A stretch of DNA of 21,927 nucleotides from DSNY01 sp016861185 (lineage in GTDB: Bacteria; Pseudomonadota; Gammaproteobacteria; Burkholderiales; Burkholderiaceae_F). This document shows, piece after piece, positions 14,523-21,927 of the stretch (position 1 is the first letter of the stretch; every line of letters starts with the position of its first letter). A model generated the notes under the pieces. The model did no database searches. It worked only from the letters and a program-made list of their open reading frames with translations, and had not been told where the DNA came from. The stretch is taken from assembly GCA_030263275.1 (NCBI GenBank), contig SZOR01000067.1:1-21927 (forward strand). Reading direction: 5' to 3'. The translations under genes and the position numbers were made by a program.

Positions 14523-15605
14523 ATGAGCTTCGTCGCGTTCGAGCGCGTCTGCAAGACGTACGACGGCATCGCCAACGTCGTCGACGCGCTCGATCTCGCC
14601 ATCGCCGAAGGCGAGTTCCTGTCGCTGCTCGGTCCGTCGGGATCGGGCAAGACGACGACGCTGATGATGCTCGCCGGCTTCGAGCGGCCGACCGCCGGCC
14701 ACATCCGTCTGCGCGGCAAGCCGATCGACGCGCTGCCGCCGTACAAGCGCAACTTCGGCATGGTGTTCCAGAACTACGCGCTGTTTCCGCACATGACCGT
14801 CGGCGAAAACCTCGCGTTTCCGCTCGCGGTGCGCAAGCTGCCGCGCGCCGAGATCGAAGCGCGCGTCAAGCGCGCGCTCGACATGGTGCAACTGCCGGGC
14901 TTCGAGGCGCGGCTGCCGGCGCAGCTTTCGGGCGGACAGCAGCAGCGAGTCGCGGTCGCGCGCGCGCTCGTGTTCGAGCCGCAGCTCATTCTGATGGACG
15001 AACCGCTCGGCGCGCTCGACCGGCAGCTGCGCGAACAGATGCAGCTCGAGCTGCGCGGGCTGCACGAGCGGCTCGGCATCACGACCGTGTACGTCACGCA
15101 CGACCAGGCTGAGGCGCTGACGATGTCGGACCGCATCGCCGTGTTCCATCAGGGCAGGATCCAGCAGATCGACGACCCGCAGACGATCTACGAGCGGCCG
15201 GCGAACCTGTTCGTCGCCTCGTTCATCGGCGAGAGCAACCGCCTCGCCGCGCAACTCGTCGAGGCGGGCGCCGACGGTCAATGCGTTGCGGAAGTCACGG
15301 GCGGCGTGCGCATCCGCGGACGCGCTGCGGCTGCGTGCCGCGCGCCGGCGCCGGCCACGCTGTCGGTGCGGCCGGAAAGGATCGCGGTCGCCGCTCCGGA
15401 CGATCGGGCCGACGGCGACAACGCGCTGCCGGGCCGCGTCGAGGAGACGATCTTCCTCGGCGGCCACGTGCGCGTGCGGCTGCGCGGCGCAGCGGGCGAG
15501 GTCGTCGCCAACGTGCCGGTGCAGGCGGCGGGCGCGATCCCGCCGGTCGGCGCGGCGGCCGTCGCGCGCTGGCCGGCCGCGAGTACAGTGGTGTTTCCGG
15601 GGTGA
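14523..15605 (+). CDS. ABC transporter ATPase, spermidine/putrescine class (PotA-like)
   Basis: The 360-residue ATPase shows Walker A GPSGSGKT (37-44), Q-loop Q83 in VFQNYALFPH, signature LSGGQQQR (135-142), Walker B LILMDEP (155-161) and switch H193 (THDQAEALT). A TOBE-type regulatory domain with SVRPERIAV near residue 281 follows. It energises import with the two permeases encoded downstream. The gene begins 9 bp after the aminotransferase stop, without a strong Shine-Dalgarno, suggesting translation linked to the upstream gene. Family assignment (PotA-like, polyamine/opine class) is firm; the substrate is inferred from neighbours. Confidence 0.9.
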   Translation: MSFVAFERVCKTYDGIANVVDALDLAIAEGEFLSLLGPSGSGKTTTLMMLAGFERPTAGHIRLRGKPIDALPPYKRNFGMVFQNYALFPHMTVGENLAFPLAVRKLPRAEIEARVKRALDMVQLPGFEARLPAQLSGGQQQRVAVARALVFEPQLILMDEPLGALDRQLREQMQLELRGLHERLGITTVYVTHDQAEALTMSDRIAVFHQGRIQQIDDPQTIYERPANLFVASFIGESNRLAAQLVEAGADGQCVAEVTGGVRIRGRAAAACRAPAPATLSVRPERIAVAAPDDRADGDNALPGRVEETIFLGGHVRVRLRGAAGEVVANVPVQAAGAIPPVGAAAVARWPAASTVVFPG

Positions 15606-15628
15606 AGTCTTTCTTGGAGGGGAAGAAG

Positions 15629-16681
15629 ATGAGCATCAGGACGTTGAATGCGGCCCTTGCCGTCGGGGTGGCACTGGCAGTCGGCGGCACGGCGGCGTTC
15701 GCCCAGGGGCGGCCGCTGTCGGTGATTTCGTGGGGCGGCGCCTACCAGGACGCGCAGAAGGAGGTCTACTTCAAGCCGTTCATGGAGAAGACCAAGATCA
15801 AGATGGTCGACGAAAGCTGGGACGGCGGCATCGGCGTGCTGCGCGCGAAGCTGCAGGGCGGCGCCAACAACTGGGACGTCGTTCAGGTCGAGAGCGAAGA
15901 GCTGCTGCTCGGCTGCGAAGAAGGGCTGTTCGAGAAACTCGACTGGGCCAAGCTCGGCGGCCGCGACAAATTCCTGAAAGACGCCGTGCACGACTGCGGC
16001 GTCGGCTCGATCGTCTACAACTTCGTGCTCGCGTACGACGGCGACAAGATCAAGGACGGGCCGAAGAGCTGGAAGGACTTCTGGGATGTCAAGAAGTATC
16101 CCGGCAAACGCGCGCTGCGCAAGGGACCGAAGACCAACCTCGAGATCGCGCTGCTGGCCGACGGCGTCGCGCCGGCGGACGTCTACAAGACGCTATCGAC
16201 GCCGGCCGGCGTCGACCGCGCGTTCAACAAGCTGTCGCAACTGAAGCCGCACCTGATCTGGTGGGAAAAGGGCTCGCAGCCGCCGCAGATGCTCGCTTCC
16301 GGCGAGGCGGTCATGGTGTCCGCGTACAACGGGCGCATCGCCGCCGCCAACAAGACCGACAAGAAGAACTTCAAGATGAGCTGGAACGGCAGCCTGTACA
16401 CGATCGACTCGTGGGTGATCATGAAGGGCTCGCCGAACAAGGCGGCCGCCGAGCAGTTCATCGCGTTCGCGAGCGACCCGCAGAACCAGAAGAACCTGCC
16501 GCCGAAGATCCCCTACGGCATCACGCACGTCGCCGCCACCGCGCTCGTCGACAAGGCCGTGCTGCCGGATCTGCCGACCAATCCGGCGAACCTGAAGGTT
16601 TCGCTGTACCTGAACGACAAGTTCTGGCTGGAGAACCTCGACAAGCTGAACCAGCGGTTCAACGCGTGGCTCGCAAAGTAA
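15629..16681 (+). CDS. Periplasmic solute-binding protein, spermidine/putrescine class (PotD-like)
   Basis: The 350-residue product starts with a signal peptide (hydrophobic residues 7-24, cleavage after AFA at 25). The mature chain has the type II binding-protein features SVISWGGAYQDAQKE (SWGGAY near 33-38), WDVVQVES, a KSWKDFWDVKKYPGKRAL segment, GEAVMVSAYNGR and a C-terminal PYGITHVAA. The SWGGAY signature is typical of the broad PotD-like group whose members bind polyamines, GABA-like amines or opines. It would deliver ligand to the two permeases. The ATG at 15629 is chosen because GGAGG lies eight bases upstream and the signal peptide starts there; the frame is open further upstream, inside the ATPase gene. 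A strong hairpin follows its stop codon. Confidence 0.9.
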   Translation: MSIRTLNAALAVGVALAVGGTAAFAQGRPLSVISWGGAYQDAQKEVYFKPFMEKTKIKMVDESWDGGIGVLRAKLQGGANNWDVVQVESEELLLGCEEGLFEKLDWAKLGGRDKFLKDAVHDCGVGSIVYNFVLAYDGDKIKDGPKSWKDFWDVKKYPGKRALRKGPKTNLEIALLADGVAPADVYKTLSTPAGVDRAFNKLSQLKPHLIWWEKGSQPPQMLASGEAVMVSAYNGRIAAANKTDKKNFKMSWNGSLYTIDSWVIMKGSPNKAAAEQFIAFASDPQNQKNLPPKIPYGITHVAATALVDKAVLPDLPTNPANLKVSLYLNDKFWLENLDKLNQRFNAWLAK

Positions 16682-16691
16682 CCTGCTCGCG

Positions 16692-16727
16692 GCTATTCCG
16701 GACGCGCTGAACACGCGCCGGAATAGC
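16692..16727 (+). other. Intercistronic stem-loop between binding-protein and permease genes
   Basis: GCTATTCCGG (16692-16701) pairs perfectly with CCGGAATAGC (16718-16727). CGCG on each side of the loop can extend the stem to 14 pairs with one bulged A. No U run follows, so complete termination is unlikely. The position, directly after the binding-protein stop and before the permeases, is where other importers carry mRNA-stabilising hairpins that raise binding-protein levels over permease levels. Confidence 0.65.
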
Positions 16728-16790
16728 TCTCGCGTTCGAGCCGACATCGACAGCGTCGAAGCGGCTCAACGCTCGGGTGTGCCGCGACCC

Positions 16791-18026
16791 ATGGCTGCTT
16801 CAGTCCGGATCGGCGATCGTTCGCTCGCGCAGCAACTCGCCCGCGCCGAACGCGCGCGCAAGCTCAAGGCGGTGCTGCTCACCGCGCCGCTTCTGCTCTT
16901 CCTGCTGCTGACCTTCATCGGCCCGATCGGCGCGCTGCTGACGAAGAGCTTCGTCGACACCGAGCTGGCCGAGGCGCTGCCGAACGTCACGCGCGCGATC
17001 CAGCGCTGGGACGGTCGCGACTTGCCCGACGAAGCGACCTTCGCCGCGTTGATCGACGACGTGCGCGCGGCGCGCGCGGCCGGCACGCTGGCGCCGGCGG
17101 CCACGCGGCTGAACTACGACGTGAGCGGCTTCCGCACGCTGCTCTTCTCGACCGGACGCGCGCTGCCCGAGCGGCTCGAAACGACGGCGCGCGAGGTGCT
17201 CACCGGCATCGATCCGAAGTGGGGCGAGATCGAAACCTGGGGCGCGATCAAGCGCGCGTCCGGGCCGACGACTTCGCTCTTCCTGCTCGCCGCACTCGAT
17301 CTGAAGCAGACGGCCGACGGACGCCTGGCCGGCGCGCCGCGCGAGGAAGCGATCTTCGTGCAGGTGCTGGGCCGCACGTTCGCGATCGCTACCGCGGTCA
17401 CCGTGCTGTGCCTCGTGCTCGGCTATCCGCTCGCCTACGTGCTCGCCACGCTGCCGGCACGCACCGCGAACGTGCTGCTGGTGTTCGTGCTGCTGCCGTT
17501 CTGGACCTCGCTGCTGGTGCGCACGTCCGCGTGGATCGTGCTGCTGCAGCACGAAGGCGTGCTCAATTCGGCGCTGCTGCAGGCGGGGCTGATCGAAGCG
17601 CCGCTCGAGATGCTGTACCGGCGCGCCGCCGTCTACACGGCGATGACGCACGTGCTGCTGCCGTTCATGGTGCTGCCGCTGTACGCGGTGATGCGCACGA
17701 TTCCGCCGGTGCACGTGCGCGCGGCGCTGTCGCTCGGCGCGCGTCCGTCGACCGCGTTCTGGCGCGTCTATGCGCCGCAGACGCTGCCGGGCGTGGGGGC
17801 GGGCGTGCTGATGGTCTTCATCCAGGCGCTCGGCTACTACATCACGCCGGCGCTGGTCGGCGGGCCGGACGACCAGATGCTCAGTTACTTCGTCGCGTTC
17901 TACGCGAGCAAGACGATCAACTGGGGCATGGCCGCCGCGCTTTCGCTCGCGCTGCTCGCGGCCACGGTCGCGCTGTACTACGTGTACGACCGCCTGGTCG
18001 GCATCGACCGGATCAGGATGGGATGA
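16791..18026 (+). CDS. ABC transporter permease, PotB-like, with a large periplasmic loop
   Basis: The 411-residue permease has six membrane helices near residues 29-52, 194-220, 226-252, 280-301, 333-356 and 378-400. The cytoplasmic EAA loop AALSLGARPSTAFWRVYAPQ (311-330) contacts the ATPase. It is much longer than E. coli PotB (about 275 residues), because about 140 hydrophilic residues (53-190) lie between the first and second helices, predicted periplasmic. Similar extended PotB-like permeases occur in proteobacterial importers of this class. I take the ATG at 16791; a GTG at 16779 would add four residues and neither has a good Shine-Dalgarno. The stop overlaps the next gene (ATGA). Confidence 0.88.
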   Translation: MAASVRIGDRSLAQQLARAERARKLKAVLLTAPLLLFLLLTFIGPIGALLTKSFVDTELAEALPNVTRAIQRWDGRDLPDEATFAALIDDVRAARAAGTLAPAATRLNYDVSGFRTLLFSTGRALPERLETTAREVLTGIDPKWGEIETWGAIKRASGPTTSLFLLAALDLKQTADGRLAGAPREEAIFVQVLGRTFAIATAVTVLCLVLGYPLAYVLATLPARTANVLLVFVLLPFWTSLLVRTSAWIVLLQHEGVLNSALLQAGLIEAPLEMLYRRAAVYTAMTHVLLPFMVLPLYAVMRTIPPVHVRAALSLGARPSTAFWRVYAPQTLPGVGAGVLMVFIQALGYYITPALVGGPDDQMLSYFVAFYASKTINWGMAAALSLALLAATVALYYVYDRLVGIDRIRMG

Positions 18027-18850
18027 GCGTGGCGTACGAAACCGCCGCCCAACGCATCGCGCGTTACGCGTTGTGGACCTTCGCGGGTCTCGTGCTCGTG
18101 TTCCTGGTCGCGCCGATCGGCGTGATCGTTCCGCTGTCGTTCTCCGCGGGATCGTTCCTGCACTTTCCGCTGCCCGGGCTGTCGCTGCGCTGGTACGAGG
18201 ACTTCTTCACGTCCGAGCTGTGGCTGCCGGCGCTGAAGAACAGCCTGATCGTCGGCAGCGGCGCGACCGTCATCGCGACGGCGCTCGGCACGCTCGCCGC
18301 TTTCGGTTTCTGGCGCGCGCGCTTTCCCGGTCGGCGGCTGCTGTTCGCCGTGCTGCTGTCGCCGCTGGTCGTTCCGGTCGTGATCGTCGCGGTCGGCGTG
18401 TACTTCGCGTTCGCCAAGGTCGGGCTCGCCGACGGCTACCTGGGACTGATGCTCGCGCACGCCGCGCTCGGCAGCCCGTTCGTTCTGGTCACCGTGCTGT
18501 CGACGCTGGCGGGCTTCGACCGCAACCTGCTGAACGCTGCGGCGAGCCTCGGCGCGCCGCCGTGGCTCGCGTTCCGCAAGGTCGCGCTGCCGATCATCTT
18601 TCCGGGCGTGTTCTCGGGCGCGCTGTTCGCGTTCGCGACCTCGTTCGACGAAGTCGTCGTCGCGCTGCTGCTGACCGGCCCCGGCCAGCGCACGCTGCCG
18701 CGCCAGATGTTCGCCGGCATCAACGACAACATCAGCCTGACGATCACCGCCGCCGGCACGCTGCTCGTGCTGCTCGCTTGCCTGCTGCTGGTCGCAGCCG
18801 AGCTGCTGCGGCGGCGCTCGGAGCGCTTGCGGCTGCGTCCGCCCGGCTGA
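18023..18850 (+). CDS. ABC transporter permease, PotC-like
   Basis: The 275-residue product has six membrane helices (first at about 16-40) and the EAA loop AAASLGAPPWLAFRKVALP (172-190) followed by IIFPGVFSGALFAFATSFDEV, typical of PotC-type permeases. It forms the translocation channel with the upstream PotB-like subunit. The ATG at 18023 overlaps the upstream TGA by ATGA, so the two permeases are probably translated in a fixed ratio. It is the last gene of the run; no terminator hairpin with a U tract is visible after the TGA at 18850. Confidence 0.9.
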   Translation: MSVAYETAAQRIARYALWTFAGLVLVFLVAPIGVIVPLSFSAGSFLHFPLPGLSLRWYEDFFTSELWLPALKNSLIVGSGATVIATALGTLAAFGFWRARFPGRRLLFAVLLSPLVVPVVIVAVGVYFAFAKVGLADGYLGLMLAHAALGSPFVLVTVLSTLAGFDRNLLNAAASLGAPPWLAFRKVALPIIFPGVFSGALFAFATSFDEVVVALLLTGPGQRTLPRQMFAGINDNISLTITAAGTLLVLLACLLLVAAELLRRRSERLRLRPPG

Positions 18851-18944
18851 GACGTCACGCGGTTGCGGCGGCGAAGCCGGCACTGACCCACCTGGCCGCC
18901 CTCCGGCTCTGCAACGAAGCGTTACAACTTCAACGCCTTTCGTC

Positions 18945-18972
18945 TTGTCGCCCGTGCGCGCATCGCGACAAT
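18945..18972 (+). promoter_or_regulatory. Candidate sigma-70 promoter for the two envelope-protein genes
   Basis: TTGTCG (18945-18950) and GACAAT (18967-18972) are separated by 16 bp. The expected leader is about 54 nt. It contains a 6-bp hairpin, AACAGC (18985-18990) with GCTGTT (19000-19005), whose loop holds GGAGG. The rest of the 182-bp gap after the permease gene shows nothing further. Confidence 0.45.
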
Positions 18973-19032
18973 GGGCGTTAGGTGAACAGCATTCGGAGGG
19001 CTGTTCTTTCGGTTAGCCGCAGGGGAATCGCG

Positions 19033-19389
19033 ATGAGAGTCCTGAAGTTCCTGATGGCCGCGTGCGCGGCCGCGCTTGCGCTGCTGGCGACCGCCGAACC
19101 GGCGGAGGCGCACGGACGCTGGCGCGGCGGCGTCGTGCTGCACTTCGGTTATCCCGGCCCGTACTACTGGGGGCCGCGCTACTACTATCCGCCGCCCGCC
19201 TACTACTACCCGGCGCCGCCGGTCGTGGTCGCGCCGTCCGCACCTCCCGTCTACGTCGAGCGCGACGACGAGGCCGCGCCGCCGCAGACCGAGTGGTGGT
19301 ACTGGTGTCCGAGCGCGAAGGGCTACTACCCGTACGTGAAGGAATGCCCGGGCGGCTGGCAGCGCGTGCCGCCGCAGCCGGTGAACTGA
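19033..19389 (+). CDS. Tyr/Pro-rich secreted protein of unknown function
   Basis: The 118-residue product has a signal peptide (residues 1-26, MRVLKFLMAACAAALALL, cleavage expected after AEA). The mature part has a low-complexity Tyr/Pro/Trp stretch with repeats such as PYYWGPRYYYPPP and YYYPAPP. It ends in a conserved-looking module, WWYWCPSAKGYYPYVKECP with GWQRVP, containing two cysteines that could form a disulfide. Similar C-terminal modules recur in hypothetical envelope proteins of betaproteobacteria. I chose the ATG at 19033 because AGGGGA precedes it and the signal peptide begins there; a GTG at 18982 is a poorer alternative. Function is unknown. It is followed after 23 bp by a lipoprotein gene. 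Confidence 0.8.
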   Translation: MRVLKFLMAACAAALALLATAEPAEAHGRWRGGVVLHFGYPGPYYWGPRYYYPPPAYYYPAPPVVVAPSAPPVYVERDDEAAPPQTEWWYWCPSAKGYYPYVKECPGGWQRVPPQPVN

Positions 19390-19412
19390 AGCCGATCCTC
19401 GCGGAGCCGATC

Positions 19413-19964
19413 ATGCGACGCACTTTCAAGCTCGCGACACTGGCGGTCGCGCTCGGTCTGGCCGGCTGCGCGAGCGTGCCGACCGGGCCGTCGCTGCAGG
19501 CGCTGCCGGGACGCGCCAGGTCGTTCGAGGCGTTCCAGTACGACGACGCCGCCTGCCGCGACTATGCGCTCGCGCAGATCGGCGGGCGGTCCGCGTCCGA
19601 TCGCGCCAACGAAGCCGCGGCAGCCAGCGCCGTCGCCGGCACGGTGATCGGCGCGGCCGCCGGCGCGGCGATCGGCGGCAACAGCAGCGCCGCGGGCGTC
19701 GGCGCCGGGCTGGGACTGATCACCGGTTCGATGATCGGCGCCGGCGAGTCCCAGGGTTCGTACTACGCGTCGCAGCGCCGCTACGACGCGGCATATCACC
19801 AGTGCATGTACGCGAAGGGCCACAAGGTCCCCGTGTACGGCCGCTACGCGCAGACGCCGCGCCGCGCCCCACCCCCGCCGCCCTCGTACGCGCCGCCGGT
19901 GTACCCGCCGGCGAATCTGCCGCCTTCGGCCTACCCGCCGCCGAACGCGCCGCCGCCGCGGTAG
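19413..19964 (+). CDS. Glycine-zipper (YMGG-like) outer-membrane lipoprotein
   Basis: The 183-residue product starts with a lipoprotein signal peptide; the lipobox LAGC places the lipidated cysteine at position 19. A glycine-zipper segment follows (GTVIGAAAGAAIGG, then GVGAGLGLITGSMIGAG, about 72-110), of the kind that packs in membranes. A conserved stretch, RRYDAAYHQCMYAKGHKVP (about 122-140), and a Pro-rich tail of repeated PPP and YPP units complete the protein. DDAACRDYA near residue 44 is typical of this family. A cell-envelope location is well supported; the function is unknown. GGAG lies about seven bases before the ATG. Its end is 39 bp from the convergent maeB stop. Confidence 0.85.
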   Translation: MRRTFKLATLAVALGLAGCASVPTGPSLQALPGRARSFEAFQYDDAACRDYALAQIGGRSASDRANEAAAASAVAGTVIGAAAGAAIGGNSSAAGVGAGLGLITGSMIGAGESQGSYYASQRRYDAAYHQCMYAKGHKVPVYGRYAQTPRRAPPPPPSYAPPVYPPANLPPSAYPPPNAPPPR

Positions 19965-20003
19965 ACGTCGCCGCGTCGTGCGGGCACTCGCCGCGCGCCC
20001 GGC

Positions 20004-21927
20004 TCAGCGGACCATCACGCGCGCATCCGCCTGCGCGCACGCGTCGACGACCGCGACCGCGGACATGTTGACGATCCTCCGCACCGTCGACGATGGCGTC
20101 AGGATGTGCACCGGCTGCGCCGCGCCGAGCAGGATCGCGCCGATCGTGATGCCGCCGCCGGCGGTCACGCGCAGCGCGTTGTACGTGATGTTGGCGGCGT
20201 CGACATTGGGCATGACGAGCAGGTTCGCCTCGGCCGGCAGGCTCGATTCGGGCATCAGCGAATCGAGCACGGTTTTCGACAGCGCGGCGTCGGCCTGCAT
20301 CTCGCCCTCGACCGCGAAGTCGGGGCCGCGCGCGAGCACCAGCTCGAGCGCTTCGCGCATCTTCTGCGCGCTCGGCGCCTCCGAGCTGCCGAAGCTCGAG
20401 TGCGACACCAGCGCGACGGTCGGCACCAGCCCGAAGCGGCGCACCGCCTCGGCGGCGAGCATCGTCATCTCGGCGATCTGCTCGGCGCTCGGATCGACGT
20501 TGACGTGCGTGTCGCAGATGAAGAGCTGCCGGTTCGGCAGGATCAGTAGCTGCATCGCCGCGAACGTCTTCACGCCGGGCCGCATGCCGATCACGTTGCG
20601 CACGTACTTCAGGTGGTCGGCGTAGCCGCCGACGGTGCCGCACAGCATCGCGTCGGCGTCTCCGCGCCGCACCAGCATCGCGCCGATCAGCGTCGTTCGC
20701 GTGCGCACCTCCGCCTGCGCGAGCGCGCGTGTGACGCCCTTGCGGCGGGTCAGCTGGTAGTACTCGCTCCAGGTGTCGCGATAGCGCGGATCGTCGAGCA
20801 CGTTGACGACCTCGACGTCTTTGTCGAGCCGCAGCCGCAGCCCGTAGCGCTCGATCCGCATCCGGATCACGTCGGGTCGGCCGATCAGGATCGGCCGCGC
20901 GATGCCCTCGTCGACGACGATCTGCGCGGCGCGCAGCACGCGCTCTTCCTCGCCCTCGGCGTAGATGAGCCGCTTCGGCGACTTCTTCGCCGCCGCGAAC
21001 ACCGGCTCCATCGTGCTGCCGGACTGGTACACGAAGCGGCGCAGCCGCCCGCGATACGCGTCCAGGTCGGCGATCGGCCGCGTGGCCACGCCGCTTTCCA
21101 TCGCGGCCTTGGCTACTGCCGGCGCGATCCGCTCGATCAGCCGCGGGTCGAAGGGCTTGGGGATCAGGTACTCGGGGCCGAAGCACAGCCCGTCCGCGCC
21201 GTAGGCGCTCGCGACCTCGTCGGGAATCTCGGCGTGCGTCAGATCGGCGAGCGCACGCACGGTCGCGAGCTTCATCGCCTCGTTGATCGTCGTCGCGCCG
21301 ACGTCCAGCGCCCCGCGGAAGATGAACGGGAAACAGAGGACGTTGTTGACCTGGTTCGGATAGTCGGAGCGCCCGGTGCCGATGATCACGTCCGGGCGCA
21401 CGGCCTTGGCGACCTCCGGCATGATCTCCGGCGTCGGATTGGCCATCGCCAGCACGATCGGCTGCGGCGCCATCGTCTTCAGCATCTCGGGCGTCAGCGC
21501 GCCCGCGGTCGAAAGGCCCATGAAGATGTCCGCGCCCGGCATCGCGTCGGCGAGCGTGCGCGCTGCGGTCTCGCGCGCGTAGCGCGCCTTGCTCTCGTCG
21601 AGCCCCGGGCGGCCGGCGTAAAGAACGCCCTTGCTGTCGGCGACCAGCACGTTCTCGCGCCTCAAACCGAGGCTGACAAGCAGGTCGAGGCAGGCGATCG
21701 CCGCCGCGCCCGCGCCGCTGCAGACGAGCTTCGCCCGCGCGATGTCCTTGCCGACCAGCCGCAGTCCGTTCAGCACCGCCGCGGCGGCGACGATCGCGGT
21801 GCCGTGCTGGTCGTCGTGGAACACGGGGATCTTCATCCGCTCGCGCAGCTTGCGCTCGACGTAGAAGCACTCGGGCGCCTTGATGTCCTCGAGATTGATG
21901 CCGCCGAAGGTCGGCTCCAGCGCCGCG
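20004..21927 (-). CDS. maeB: NADP-dependent malic enzyme fused to a phosphotransacetylase-like domain (5' end cut by window edge)
   Basis: The visible 640 codons contain the C-terminal half of the malic domain (EPTFGGINLEDIKAPECF at the window edge, then PVFHDDQHGTAIV) and the NAD(P)-binding domain (CSGAGAAAIACLDLL, ADSKGVLY, MANPTPEI, GTGRSDYPNQVNNVLCFP). A phosphotransacetylase-like domain begins at KSPKRLIYAEGEEERVL and ends in MPNVDAANITYN, TIGAILLGAAQPVHIL and ARVMVR at the C-terminus. It decarboxylates malate to pyruvate and CO2, giving NADPH. The C-terminal domain is thought to be regulatory (acetyl-CoA or related effectors), not a working transacetylase. Full MaeB proteins are about 760 residues, so roughly 120 N-terminal residues are missing. 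The methionine at 21836 is internal, not the start. Confidence 0.95.
   Translation of the reverse strand, partial: AALEPTFGGINLEDIKAPECFYVERKLRERMKIPVFHDDQHGTAIVAAAAVLNGLRLVGKDIARAKLVCSGAGAAAIACLDLLVSLGLRRENVLVADSKGVLYAGRPGLDESKARYARETAARTLADAMPGADIFMGLSTAGALTPEMLKTMAPQPIVLAMANPTPEIMPEVAKAVRPDVIIGTGRSDYPNQVNNVLCFPFIFRGALDVGATTINEAMKLATVRALADLTHAEIPDEVASAYGADGLCFGPEYLIPKPFDPRLIERIAPAVAKAAMESGVATRPIADLDAYRGRLRRFVYQSGSTMEPVFAAAKKSPKRLIYAEGEEERVLRAAQIVVDEGIARPILIGRPDVIRMRIERYGLRLRLDKDVEVVNVLDDPRYRDTWSEYYQLTRRKGVTRALAQAEVRTRTTLIGAMLVRRGDADAMLCGTVGGYADHLKYVRNVIGMRPGVKTFAAMQLLILPNRQLFICDTHVNVDPSAEQIAEMTMLAAEAVRRFGLVPTVALVSHSSFGSSEAPSAQKMREALELVLARGPDFAVEGEMQADAALSKTVLDSLMPESSLPAEANLLVMPNVDAANITYNALRVTAGGGITIGAILLGAAQPVHILTPSSTVRRIVNMSAVAVVDACAQADARVMVR

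Noticed and set aside
13023..15467. An 814-codon minus-strand frame opposite the aminotransferase and ABC ATPase genes.
   Set aside because: It is a shadow frame with no motif, opposite genes with complete catalytic motifs.
18851..19032. A possible small RNA or tRNA gene in the largest gap on the right side.
   Set aside because: No cloverleaf, no strong terminator and no conserved structure beyond a 6-bp hairpin; only a candidate promoter is supported.
20004..21836. Treating the methionine at 21836 as the start of the malic enzyme.
   Set aside because: The frame continues to the window edge with conserved malic-enzyme sequence (EPTFGGINLEDIKAPECF), so this methionine is internal.
1..21927. 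CRISPR arrays, insertion sequences, phage or defence genes.
   Set aside because: No regularly spaced direct repeats, transposase or integrase motifs, or defence domains were seen in any gene with support.

Overview
The window is a compact, very GC-rich stretch of bacterial chromosome with strong G/C third-position bias. Gene content (acetoacetyl-CoA synthetase, DadA, a MaeB-type malic enzyme/phosphotransacetylase fusion, a Pot-type ABC transporter with an omega-aminotransferase, small CWC and LprI-like proteins) fits a betaproteobacterium, probably of the order Burkholderiales. This placement is an inference from gene families; no rRNA or tRNA gene is present to confirm it. Coding density is high. 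No gap exceeds about 190 bp, and no phage, insertion sequence, CRISPR array or RNA gene was seen.

Layout. (1) 1-902, minus: the N-terminal 300 codons of a membrane-anchored PAS sensor, cut by the left edge. (2) 1044-4656, minus: an acyl-CoA ligase followed by a ThDP-dependent lyase whose closest recognisable relative is vertebrate ILVBL/HACL2. Together they could activate and cleave 2-hydroxy fatty acids. A pair of imperfect inverted repeats separates them and an intrinsic terminator follows the lyase. (3) 4766-5432, minus: two small proteins (LprI-like secreted, and cysteine-rich CWC), divergent from an EamA-type exporter at 5467-6390. (4) 6392-9723, minus: acetoacetyl-CoA synthetase and an ABC1/UbiB-like kinase, joined by a 4-nt GTGA overlap. 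(5) 9914-11761, plus: an Uup-type ABC-F ATPase carrying a palindromic REP-like repeat in frame. It ends in a CTAG overlap with the convergent dadA. (6) 13137-18850, plus: omega-aminotransferase, then ABC ATPase, binding protein and two permeases of the spermidine/putrescine class, apparently one operon. (7) 19033-19964, plus: a Tyr/Pro-rich secreted protein and a glycine-zipper lipoprotein. (8) 20004-21927, minus: maeB, cut by the right edge.

Functionally, several genes feed carbon and nitrogen into central metabolism: ketone bodies and hydroxy/fatty acids to acyl-CoAs, D-amino acids to 2-oxo acids, imported polyamine-like amines to aldehydes, and malate to pyruvate. I found no convincing wholly new system. 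The points most worth a second look are the repeat read through as protein in the ABC-F gene, the bacterial HACL2-like lyase/ligase pair, three starts that look leaderless, and the intercistronic hairpin after the binding-protein gene.
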